This document shows positions 50,870 through 58,950 of a stretch of DNA of 64,000 nt, one piece after another (within the stretch, counting starts at the first letter, position 1; each line of letters opens with the position of its first letter). This DNA is from Nonlabens dokdonensis DSW-6 (lineage in GTDB: Bacteria; Bacteroidota; Bacteroidia; Flavobacteriales; Flavobacteriaceae): contig NC_020156.1 in NCBI RefSeq assembly GCF_000332115.1, positions 620,001 through 684,000 on the forward strand, read 5' to 3'. The position numbers and the translations under genes were made by a program. The notes under the pieces were generated by a model. The model was not told the origin of the DNA, did not search any database, and saw only the letters and a program-made list of their open reading frames with translations.

Positions 50870-51431
50870 TACCAGTAAGTAAAATTTGAGGCAACTCTTT
50901 TTTAAGGTCGGCTACTTCGGTGGCCGACTTTTTTGGTATCCATAAATAGATAGATCTTAATGTGCTTAGAAGATTAAAAAGCATCGTTTCTACACTGATG
51001 TTTTTAAACTCACCAGTAGAAATCCCGCTTTGTAAAATCTTTTTAAAATCTAGCTCATAAGTCTTGCGCAGCAGTATGTATTCTTGGTAGGCCGCTCCTT
51101 CTAGATGCATCCAGTCAGTATTTAATACGGCAAGTGCATTTGTGTATTCTAGTGCTATTTTTATGTGGAGAAGAATGAGTTGTTCCGCTTTCGCGAAAGC
51201 GGACTTATCATCCAGCTCTACCGCATCCATACCAGTAGTAAACTCGTGAGCCACCTCGAGAATGAGCGTGGCAAGAATCTCTTGTTTACCAGAAATATGA
51301 TTGTATAAACTAGCCGCTTTCATATCCATCGCCGCAGCAAGGTCACGCATGGTAACCGCGCTATAACCACGTTCTTTAAAAAGTAGAGCTGCGGTTTGTA
51401 AAATCTGTTTTTTGCGTGTCATGAAATGCAA
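50859..51431 (-). CDS. TetR/AcrR family transcriptional regulator
   Basis: A 190-residue protein with an N-terminal TetR helix-turn-helix (about residues 6-52: ILQTAALLFKERGYSAVTMR, 'MKAASLYNHISGKQEIL') and a helical ligand-binding domain. It is divergent from the aromatic amino acid hydroxylase gene and convergent with the alkene reductase; either could be its target. No operator dyad is obvious in the 98-bp divergent gap. A palindrome copy gives AFAKA at residues 78-82 in the ligand domain. Confidence 0.9.
   Translation of the reverse strand: MHFMTRKKQILQTAALLFKERGYSAVTMRDLAAAMDMKAASLYNHISGKQEILATLILEVAHEFTTGMDAVELDDKSAFAKAEQLILLHIKIALEYTNALAVLNTDWMHLEGAAYQEYILLRKTYELDFKKILQSGISTGEFKNISVETMLFNLLSTLRSIYLWIPKKSATEVADLKKELPQILLTGISS
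51186..51201. repeat. 16-bp palindrome (copy 19)
   Basis: Perfect copy in the TetR gene, read AFAKA at residues 78-82; extended symmetry TTCCGCTTTCGCGAAAGCGG. Confidence 0.95.
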
Positions 51432-51504
51432 ATATAAGAGAAGAAGTCTATCATAAATTTGATTTAATAACTAGAAACAATCCTTAAAATAAACGATTTT
51501 GTAC

Positions 51505-51512
51505 TAGCTTTG
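51505..51512 (+). promoter_or_regulatory. -7 promoter element (TAGCTTTG) of the hydroxylase gene
   Basis: Exact TAnnTTTG, 17 bp before the ATG. Confidence 0.5.
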
Positions 51513-51529
51513 AGCTTTATCCTATCAGC

Positions 51530-53182
51530 ATGCTAGAGCATATAGAAACTAATCCATTAATTGAGCGATTGCCGCCTCATCTTAAGCAATTTATAAAGCC
51601 ACAAAGTTATGAACTTTATACCTATCAAGATCAAGCGGTATGGCGACATGTGATGCGCAAAAACGTAGACTTCTTAAGTAAAGTGGCACATGGTTCGTAC
51701 CTAAGCGGTTTGCAAAAAACTGGAATTTCTATAGATACCATACCATCCATGTATGGAATGAATCGCATTTTAAAAGAAATAGGCTGGGCAGCTGTTGCAG
51801 TAGACGGATTTATTCCGCCAGCGGCGTTTATGGAATTTCAAGCCTATAAAATACTCGTTATTGCGGCCGATATTAGAAAACTAGATAACATTGAATACAC
51901 TCCTGCGCCAGATATTATTCATGAAGCAGCTGGTCATGCACCTATCATCGCAAGTCCAGATTATGCAGAATATTTAAGACGTTTTGGCGAGATAGGAAGC
52001 AAAGCGATTTCTAGTGCACACGATCATGAGATGTATGAAGCAGTTCGCAAAATATCTATTCTCAAAGAAGTCCGTAGCGAGAAAAAAGATGAGGTTTTAG
52101 AGGAACAAATTAATGCTGCAGAAGCAGAAATAGAACGCCTACAAAACAAAAAAGTAGAACCTAGTGAAATGTCTTTGATAAGGAACTTACACTGGTGGAC
52201 GGTAGAATATGGACTTGTGGGAACTCTAGAAGACCCCAAATTATATGGTGCTGGATTACTTTCTAGTATAGGAGAAAGTAAAAGCTGTCTTGAAAAAGAA
52301 GTTGAAAAAAGACCTTATTCTATTGATGCGGCATATCAAGATTTTGACATCACACGCAAGCAACCTCATCTTTATGTAACACCTAATTTTGCTCATCTAA
52401 GTGAAGTACTGGAAGAATTTGCTAACACCATGGCAGTGCGTAAAGGTGGACATCGTGGTTTACAGAAATTGATTAATTCGAAGTCTTTAGGAACTATAGA
52501 AATCAGTACAGGATTGCAGGTAAGCGGCGTTTTTACTCGCATGATTACTAATGATGATAATGACGTTGTTTATTTTGAAACCACAGGAGAAAGTGCGCTT
52601 GCTTATCGAGAAAAAGAATTGATAGGTCATGGAAGAGCCACTCATAAACAAGGGTTTTTATCACCTCTAGGAAAACTCAAAGGAATTAATCTTGCTATTG
52701 AGGACATGGGACCTAGAGATTTGCAAGCTTATAACTTTTATGATAACGAGCGCATTGAATTCACTTATGAAAGTGGCATAAGAGTAGAAGGATTGAACGT
52801 TACTGGACAACGTAATATCAACGGTAAATTAATGCTCATACAGTTTACAGATTGTACTGTCACCTATAAAGATGAAGTACTTTTCTCTCCAGCAGATGGA
52901 ATGCTCAATCTTGCGGTAGGTAAAGAAATCGTAAGCGCTTATGCCGGCCCAGCAGACTATTACAGTTTTGATCTGGTATACCATGAAAGTGATACGAAGA
53001 CTATAAAACCAAAGGTTTCTAAGAAAGAGGTTGAAATTCAATCACTTTATGAAAAAATACGTCACTATCGCGAGGAAGATAAAATCAACAAATCACTCTT
53101 AGAGAATTTGAAAAATCAAGTACAGCAAGAATATCCTGAGCAGTGGTTGCTTATCAAGGAGATAGAGGAGTTGATTGGTTGA
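51530..53182 (+). CDS. aromatic amino acid hydroxylase (phenylalanine 4-monooxygenase type)
   Basis: A 550-residue tetrahydropterin- and iron-dependent hydroxylase, long form. The iron ligands are His131 and His136 (DIIHEAAGHAPII) and the Glu in 'HWWTVEYGLVGT'. The catalytic domain ends near residue 330; the remaining 220 residues are a C-terminal extension found in Bacteroidota members, ending in a coiled segment (EEDKINKSLLENLKNQVQQE). It likely turns Phe to Tyr; the exact substrate is not proven by sequence. The 3' end overlaps the convergent kinase gene by 29 bp. Confidence 0.92.
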   Translation: MLEHIETNPLIERLPPHLKQFIKPQSYELYTYQDQAVWRHVMRKNVDFLSKVAHGSYLSGLQKTGISIDTIPSMYGMNRILKEIGWAAVAVDGFIPPAAFMEFQAYKILVIAADIRKLDNIEYTPAPDIIHEAAGHAPIIASPDYAEYLRRFGEIGSKAISSAHDHEMYEAVRKISILKEVRSEKKDEVLEEQINAAEAEIERLQNKKVEPSEMSLIRNLHWWTVEYGLVGTLEDPKLYGAGLLSSIGESKSCLEKEVEKRPYSIDAAYQDFDITRKQPHLYVTPNFAHLSEVLEEFANTMAVRKGGHRGLQKLINSKSLGTIEISTGLQVSGVFTRMITNDDNDVVYFETTGESALAYREKELIGHGRATHKQGFLSPLGKLKGINLAIEDMGPRDLQAYNFYDNERIEFTYESGIRVEGLNVTGQRNINGKLMLIQFTDCTVTYKDEVLFSPADGMLNLAVGKEIVSAYAGPADYYSFDLVYHESDTKTIKPKVSKKEVEIQSLYEKIRHYREEDKINKSLLENLKNQVQQEYPEQWLLIKEIEELIG

Positions 53183-53852
53183 TAAAATCAGTTTTAGATT
53201 GACGGGAATCTCTTTGCGAAATTGATATTTCAACATTGACAACAGTGCCATTACCTATGGTGCTTGTTAATTTGAGGTCTCCACCTAGTTTTTGAGTAGC
53301 GTTTTTTATCAATTTGATTCCTTCACCGTCAGGAATAAGTTTACGATCATATCCACTTCCATTATCATGGGTAATTAAGTTCAATTTTTCGCTTTCTATT
53401 GATAGAATGGTAAAAATAAAGTTGGCTTGCGAATGAATAGCAGCGTTATGCATACCTTCATTAATGATTATCAATAATTGTAGAGCTTGTTTCGGCTCAA
53501 AGTTCAAGTTTTCTTTCTCTGGAAAGTTTCTTGTAAAAACGCCTTCAAATTCAAGATTCACTTTATATAACTCTTGCAGCTGTTCTGTGCAAAGCTCTAA
53601 ATCTTTAAGAGAAAAGTTATTCTTGCTAGCAGCAAACTGATATAATAAAGTTATTGCACATTTTTTTGCTGAAGATGAATCTAACTGCTTTTTTGCCAGT
53701 TCTTCAAGAATATCTTGACGCTGTTTCTCGTAATAAGATTTTCTACTGTTATTTAATTCAACAGCTTGAGAACGATCTATTTCACTCCAAATTAAAGAAA
53801 TAACAACACCTAAAGTTAATCCCAAAAAAACATATAACAACCAATTTTCCAT
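53154..53852 (-). CDS. ATPase-only histidine kinase-like membrane protein
   Basis: A 232-residue protein: one N-terminal membrane helix (about 4-22), a coiled segment, then a HATPase_c domain with an N-box 'IIINEGMHNAAIHSQ', G1 'THDNGSGYDRK' and 'GEGIKLIKNATQKLGG'. The DHp helix with the usual phospho-acceptor His (DLHDNIGSQ in the two neighbours) is missing. It could be a partner of the adjacent kinases or act on a shared regulator. It is last in the minus-strand order, 14 bp after the 53867 kinase. Confidence 0.8.
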   Translation of the reverse strand: MENWLLYVFLGLTLGVVISLIWSEIDRSQAVELNNSRKSYYEKQRQDILEELAKKQLDSSSAKKCAITLLYQFAASKNNFSLKDLELCTEQLQELYKVNLEFEGVFTRNFPEKENLNFEPKQALQLLIIINEGMHNAAIHSQANFIFTILSIESEKLNLITHDNGSGYDRKLIPDGEGIKLIKNATQKLGGDLKLTSTIGNGTVVNVEISISQRDSRQSKTDFINQSTPLSP

Positions 53853-53866
53853 CTAACTAAATTAGT

Positions 53867-55819
53867 CTATTTACTATAAGAATCGCTAGGTATAGAAAAC
53901 TGAATTGTTGTACCAGCATCTTTTTTACTTGAAAGATCTAATACCGAATTTATCAATCTCGCACGTTCCTTCATATTTTTGATTCCATTACCAGGTTGAT
54001 AGTTGTCTAGTTCAAAACCTTTACCATTGTCTTTTATAGTAATATGCACATCTTGATCGTCTGAAGTTGCATATATTGAAATCTCATTGGCTTCTGCATA
54101 TTTTAAAGCATTATTGATCGCTTCTTGAATGATTCTAAAAACATGCATTCCGTTAACTGAATTAAAAATCACAACATTAGCAGCATCAAATTCAACATTC
54201 CATATAATTTGATCATTATTTGTAGCGTTAAATTGAGCGATCATAGAAGTGGTTCTTTCCTCAATATCTTCTAATGAAATTTTGTTTTTATTCATCGCCC
54301 AGATCGTGTCTCTCAATTCTCCAATGGTATTTCTAGTGAAGCCACTAAGTGAAGCTAACTTGCTATTTGTAACATTTGCATCTAGATTTTGAGCATACTT
54401 CAAGTTATCTAAAGAAGAAATTAAAAAAGTGAGTTGGCTACCTATATTATCATGTAAATCTCTAGAAATACGTAATCGTTGTTCGTGCAATTTATTTTGA
54501 GTTTCTATTTTTGCAAGGGCTAATTCTAGTTCCTTTTCTTTTGCTTTTTGCTCGCTTTTTATTTGTCGTTGACGCATAAAGAAGAACCCTAGAAGACCTA
54601 TGAGAATAGCGCCTCCTATCAGCAGATAAATGGTCTGATTGCGGCGTTGTAATTTCAGGTCATTCTCAGCAAGTTGAGCACGTTGCTCGGCAATTTCTTG
54701 TTCTTTCTGAGCAGACTGATATTTTTCATAATATTCTTGTGCTTGTGCTGTACGCTCGGTCTCTTCATAAGAATCACGATGCTCTAATGCTCTTGCATAA
54801 GCGGCTGCACTCTCTTTAAAATCCTTGTTGTAAGCATGAAGTCGGCCTTTAATGACCTCCATTTCTGCAAGCTGCTTGTGTTGATCTTCTTTTATTAATA
54901 ATATTCCTTGCTTGATACGATCAATACCTTTCTCGTACTGTCCATCTAGCTGAAACATTTCAGCTAAGGTTACTAAATTATTTGCAGAAAGTCTTTTATT
55001 ATTAATTTCTTCATACAATATTTGAGCTTTTTCAGAATAGAAAATTGCGCTATCTAGAACTCTCGCATCTCTAAAATCTATACCTAAGTTTTGATAAGCA
55101 ATGGCAAGACCTCTTTTATCATTAGATTCTTTCTTAATCTCGATAGCTTTACGCATATAATATTGAGTGGAATCTCGTTGATCTAGCCTCTTAGCCACAT
55201 TAGATAAATTAGAATAACTCGCTCCTAGACCGTAAGTATCTTTCAATCGCTCTCTTATCTTCAGGGCTTTTAAATGGCTTGTTTTAGATTCCGTATATCT
55301 CCCTAAATCATAAAGAATAAGCCCCATATTATTATAAATACTCGATAGACCACGATCATAGTCTACTTTTTCAAAAACCTCAGCACCTAAAACATATTGC
55401 TCCATCGCTAGTTCAAGTTCGTCACGATTCCAGTATACTAAGCCTTTGTCATTATACACATTACCCATAGAAATATAATCCTTACGTGGTGCTGCTATTT
55501 CCATCGCACGATCATACAAGAGAAGTGCACTGTCCTTTTTTGATACTACATCATAATATATTCCTTTCCTTATAAGACTCTGAGCATGTTGATAAGGTGA
55601 ATTCTCAACCTTCGTATTTGCTATAGTATAATCAGCTATTTGGTTAGCAACTTTTGGTTTTGAATAGACGTACTTAAAGAAATCCTTGTGAAGTTTATCA
55701 ATTTTGAGTGAATCTGTAATTTGAACAGCAGCATTTTGCACAAGTGAATCGACTATGGATTGCTGTGCCTGGCTTAATAAACCTATCATCAAAACCAAAA
55801 ATACTAAACTGTTCTTCAT
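53867..55819 (-). CDS. TPR-containing sensor histidine kinase (HisKA_3/NarX type), paralogue 1
   Basis: A 650-residue protein: signal peptide (ends near LSQAQQ), TPR array (about 40-375), membrane helix (about 398-418), coiled linker, DHp motif RLRISRDLHDNIGSQL with phospho-acceptor His456, and HATPase with 'IQEAINNALKYAEAN' and 'DNGKGFEL...GNGIKNMKERA'. This class pairs with LuxR/NarL regulators, and one lies 2 kb upstream on the same strand. It is closely similar throughout to the neighbouring 55919 gene, so a tandem duplication is evident. Confidence 0.93.
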   Translation of the reverse strand: MKNSLVFLVLMIGLLSQAQQSIVDSLVQNAAVQITDSLKIDKLHKDFFKYVYSKPKVANQIADYTIANTKVENSPYQHAQSLIRKGIYYDVVSKKDSALLLYDRAMEIAAPRKDYISMGNVYNDKGLVYWNRDELELAMEQYVLGAEVFEKVDYDRGLSSIYNNMGLILYDLGRYTESKTSHLKALKIRERLKDTYGLGASYSNLSNVAKRLDQRDSTQYYMRKAIEIKKESNDKRGLAIAYQNLGIDFRDARVLDSAIFYSEKAQILYEEINNKRLSANNLVTLAEMFQLDGQYEKGIDRIKQGILLIKEDQHKQLAEMEVIKGRLHAYNKDFKESAAAYARALEHRDSYEETERTAQAQEYYEKYQSAQKEQEIAEQRAQLAENDLKLQRRNQTIYLLIGGAILIGLLGFFFMRQRQIKSEQKAKEKELELALAKIETQNKLHEQRLRISRDLHDNIGSQLTFLISSLDNLKYAQNLDANVTNSKLASLSGFTRNTIGELRDTIWAMNKNKISLEDIEERTTSMIAQFNATNNDQIIWNVEFDAANVVIFNSVNGMHVFRIIQEAINNALKYAEANEISIYATSDDQDVHITIKDNGKGFELDNYQPGNGIKNMKERARLINSVLDLSSKKDAGTTIQFSIPSDSYSK

Positions 55820-55870
55820 GATAGAAAAATACGCAATTTTTACAAATAGTTGAATTACTGATTTTTATCT

Positions 55871-55886
55871 CGCTTTCGCGAAAGCG
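55871..55886. repeat. 16-bp palindrome (copy 20), intergenic between the two kinases
   Basis: Perfect copy in the 99-bp gap, 52 bp upstream of the 53867 kinase start. Confidence 0.95.
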
Positions 55887-55918
55887 GAATTCCTAGAAGA
55901 CTTCTTAATCATTTTGAG

Positions 55919-57844
55919 TTATATAGGTATAGTAAGTGCAACATGTGTTCCTTCTTGCAAAGTACTTGTGATTTCTAAGTTAGACTCCATCATTGATGCT
56001 CGATCTTGCATATTCTTGAGACCGTTACCTAAGGATTGCTGCTCTATGTCAAAACCTTTACCGTTATCAATAATTGTAATAATTAAATTATTCTCTTCCT
56101 TAGCCGACTTTATTAGAATTAAGTGAGCTTGTGCATACTTTATGGCGTTGTTGAGAGACTCTTGAATAATTCTGAAAATATGCATGCCTTGAATTGCATT
56201 AAAAGTAATATTCATATTTTCTTCAAACTGAGTTTCAACTAAAAAGGAATCTTGCGAATTGATATTAATTTTTGCAACCATCGTGTTGGTACGGTCATGA
56301 ATATCGTCTATGGAAATGTTGTTTTTATTCATCGCCCAGATAGTATCTCTAAGTTCATCGATGGTTGTTCTCGTATAATTGCTCAACTCTGATAATTTCT
56401 CGCTTGTAGTTTGCCTTCCTAATTTTTGACCATAATTTAAATTATCTATTGATGAAATAAGAAACGTAAGCTGGCTACCTATGTTATCATGAAGATCTCT
56501 GGAAATCCTTAAACGTTGTTCTTGCAACTTGTTTTGTATTTCTATTTGAGCCATCGCCTTTTCTAGTTCTTTTTCTTTTGTGAGCTGGGCATTTTTTATT
56601 TTCTGCTGTCTGTAAAATAAGAGCCCTAACAAAAAAATAAATACTGCTCCTACACTAACTAAGGTAATGACTTGATTACTTTTCTGAATTTCTAATGCTT
56701 TTTCTGCTAGTGTGGCGCGTTGTTTTAAGATTTCCTGTTCCTTTTCGGCAGTACTATATTTTATTTCAAAGTTTGCTATTTTATCTTGTAGCAATTCGTT
56801 AGACAAAGAATCTTTTGCAAGCGTATAAGATTCAAGATAACTATAGGCTTTATCGTCATTTCCTTGAGCTTTATACAAATAAGACAAATACTTATACAAC
56901 TTTGCCCTTTCGGTAGGCATACTGTTGGATTCTATGATAGGCTCTGCAATGAATAGGTATTTTGCTGCTATATCGTCTTCATGCTTTTGATAATAATTAA
57001 TACCTAGGTTGAGAGCTGCAACTCGATAGACCTCATCATCTTTGAGTAATTCTGCTTTTTTAAACACATCTTTATATACTGACATAGCACGAGCAGTATC
57101 ACCTTGAATTTTATATATAATAGCAGAATTATTAAGCGCCTGAAGTGTTGTTTTAGGTTTATCTAACTCTTGCGCATCTTTAAGAATTTGTTGATATTCA
57201 TACAGTGCTGACTGGATCAACGAACTGTCCTTTTTTTTACCTAGAGCCAATTTAATACCAGCTATATTAAGTCTGGTAGTAAGTGCCTCTTCTTTTAAAC
57301 CAAGTGTCAGTTTTAATTTAATAGCTTTTTCATACAGTCCCAAAGCTCTATCTAATTCTCCCATCTCATCATATACCAATCCCAAATTATTCAATGACTT
57401 TGATAACTGTAAGGTATCATTGAGCTTTTTTGCAAGGGTAATAGATTTTTCCTGAACCGATACACTTCCTTTAAGATCGCCTTTATAAGTCATAGCTGCA
57501 CCCATATTATTGAGGTACCTCATTTGGTCTATCTCGTGTTTATTATCTACAGCTTGCTCGTAAGCCATTTCAAATTTTGAAAAAGCGCCTGTAAAATCAC
57601 CTTGGTAAAAATTTAAAATTCCTTGATCTCCATAATATTTTACTGTCAGATCATAGGATGATATTCTTTCTAACGAGGGTTGCACGCGGTCATATATCGC
57701 TTGAGCATCCTTATACTTGCTTTGACCTATGAGTTTTTGAGCTTTATCTAATTCACTAGCGATGCTCAAGGAATCTTTTGTTCTTTGTTGTCCAAAACTT
57801 AACGAGAAACATAAAAACAAAAGAATGGATAATAGATATTTCAT
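55919..57844 (-). CDS. TPR-containing sensor histidine kinase (HisKA_3/NarX type), paralogue 2
   Basis: A 641-residue protein with the same plan as its neighbour: signal peptide (ends LSFGQQ), TPR array (about 30-370), membrane helix (about 392-412), RLRISRDLHDNIGSQL with His452, HATPase with 'IQESLNNAIKYAQAH' and 'IDNGKGFDIEQQ'. The catalytic halves of the two kinases are nearly collinear while the TPR sensors diverge, suggesting two inputs converging on one response regulator. It lies 73 bp after the regulator gene. Confidence 0.93.
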   Translation of the reverse strand: MKYLLSILLFLCFSLSFGQQRTKDSLSIASELDKAQKLIGQSKYKDAQAIYDRVQPSLERISSYDLTVKYYGDQGILNFYQGDFTGAFSKFEMAYEQAVDNKHEIDQMRYLNNMGAAMTYKGDLKGSVSVQEKSITLAKKLNDTLQLSKSLNNLGLVYDEMGELDRALGLYEKAIKLKLTLGLKEEALTTRLNIAGIKLALGKKKDSSLIQSALYEYQQILKDAQELDKPKTTLQALNNSAIIYKIQGDTARAMSVYKDVFKKAELLKDDEVYRVAALNLGINYYQKHEDDIAAKYLFIAEPIIESNSMPTERAKLYKYLSYLYKAQGNDDKAYSYLESYTLAKDSLSNELLQDKIANFEIKYSTAEKEQEILKQRATLAEKALEIQKSNQVITLVSVGAVFIFLLGLLFYRQQKIKNAQLTKEKELEKAMAQIEIQNKLQEQRLRISRDLHDNIGSQLTFLISSIDNLNYGQKLGRQTTSEKLSELSNYTRTTIDELRDTIWAMNKNNISIDDIHDRTNTMVAKININSQDSFLVETQFEENMNITFNAIQGMHIFRIIQESLNNAIKYAQAHLILIKSAKEENNLIITIIDNGKGFDIEQQSLGNGLKNMQDRASMMESNLEITSTLQEGTHVALTIPI

Positions 57845-57884
57845 TTAAAGAAATTAATATAGGTATAAATATTGGTTGCGATCT

Positions 57885-57900
57885 CGCTTTCGCGAAAGCA
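57885..57900. repeat. 16-bp palindrome, 15/16 match (copy 21), intergenic
   Basis: CGCTTTCGCGAAAGCA between the response regulator and kinase 2. Confidence 0.88.
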
Positions 57901-57917
57901 TAATAAAAGCAAACTTT

Positions 57918-58565
57918 TTAAATAAGATTATTCTTTTTGGCTTTTTCAACAGCCTCTAACTTAGAATGTACTTGAAGCTTTTTATAAATATTCTCAATGT
58001 GCTTGCGCACAGTGCTGGGCGATAAGAATAAATTATCTGCAATTTTTGTGTAGCTCAAACCTTTGCCTAATTGTTCCAGTACTTCTACCTCTCTTTCTGT
58101 AAGTTGAAAATCTTCTTGAGCTTGCTTTTGAAACTGAACTGGATTCCTGAGCAATCTTAAAGTTTTTTGCGCAATGGATGGTGTCATGGCTGCGCCACCA
58201 TCTAGTGTTTCTAAAATTCCATTTTTTAAAGATTCTGGATCGACGTCCTTGAGTAAATATCCATCTGCACCTGCTTGAATAGCGTTAAAGATCAACTCGT
58301 CGTTATCAAAAACGGTTAACATAACTACTTTAATTTGCGGATAGGTTTTCTTAACCAGCATGGTCGCTTCTACACCATCCATAACTGGCATTTCTATATC
58401 CATGAGAATCAAATCTACGTTTGAATTTGCAGCGAGTTGCTCCATACAATCTTGCCCATGAATTGCAGTAAATCTTAAATCAAAGTCTTGAAAAAAAGAC
58501 AGCTTCTCTTTGGTAGCATGAAGAAGAAAAGAATTATCATCTACTATAGCATATCTTATTTTCAT
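57918..58565 (-). CDS. LuxR/NarL-family response regulator
   Basis: A 215-residue protein: receiver domain with phospho-acceptor Asp56 (DLILMDIEMPVMDG), conserved Asp9/Asp10 and Lys in 'LLKDVDPESLK', and a C-terminal LuxR helix-turn-helix (about 153-212: LTEREVEVLEQLGKGLSYTK, then 'FLSPSTVRKHIENIYKKL'). It is the likely partner of both TPR kinases. As a NarL-type protein it should bind a short inverted repeat as a dimer; the CAATTG palindromes at 59969 and 62584 are the best local candidates. It follows a small membrane-protein gene by 10 bp. Confidence 0.93.
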   Translation of the reverse strand: MKIRYAIVDDNSFLLHATKEKLSFFQDFDLRFTAIHGQDCMEQLAANSNVDLILMDIEMPVMDGVEATMLVKKTYPQIKVVMLTVFDNDELIFNAIQAGADGYLLKDVDPESLKNGILETLDGGAAMTPSIAQKTLRLLRNPVQFQKQAQEDFQLTEREVEVLEQLGKGLSYTKIADNLFLSPSTVRKHIENIYKKLQVHSKLEAVEKAKKNNLI

Positions 58566-58575
58566 AATCTTGTTT

Positions 58576-58935
58576 TTACAGTTTCTCCCAGATGCGTTGA
58601 TAAGTTTTTAGAAGAAATGAACACTCTAATGCAGCTTGTTCTAGTCCTAGATTCTTAAAATCGGCACTGTTATTATTTTTAAAAGTACTAAAAGATTTGT
58701 TGATGGCGTCTAACTCCATAGACATAAGCTTATGAGAGTTATTGTTGTTTTGAGTAGTTGTAGAAAGTTTGAGTTGTATTTCTAGATATCTACTCTGTAA
58801 GGAGTTTGCTACCTTCGTTGCTTTAGCTTCTTGTCGTATCACAAAAATTAGAATACTAACGCACAGGAGTACCAGTCCATAGTAAATGGGCTGGAAAGAA
58901 TGTAAGGCTGGAGCTGCTATGTACGTAAAATGCAT
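58576..58935 (-). CDS. small membrane protein upstream of the response regulator
   Basis: A 119-residue protein with one membrane helix (about 14-33: FQPIYYGLVLLCVSILIFVI) followed by a coiled region and a helical tail (GLEQAALECSFLLKTYQRIW). No family recognised. The tail bears no kinase motifs. Tight spacing on both sides (15 bp from the secreted-protein gene, 10 bp to the regulator) places it in the regulatory operon, where it might modulate signalling; that is inference. Confidence 0.6.
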   Translation of the reverse strand: MHFTYIAAPALHSFQPIYYGLVLLCVSILIFVIRQEAKATKVANSLQSRYLEIQLKLSTTTQNNNNSHKLMSMELDAINKSFSTFKNNNSADFKNLGLEQAALECSFLLKTYQRIWEKL

Positions 58936-58950
58936 GAACTGGGATACTAT

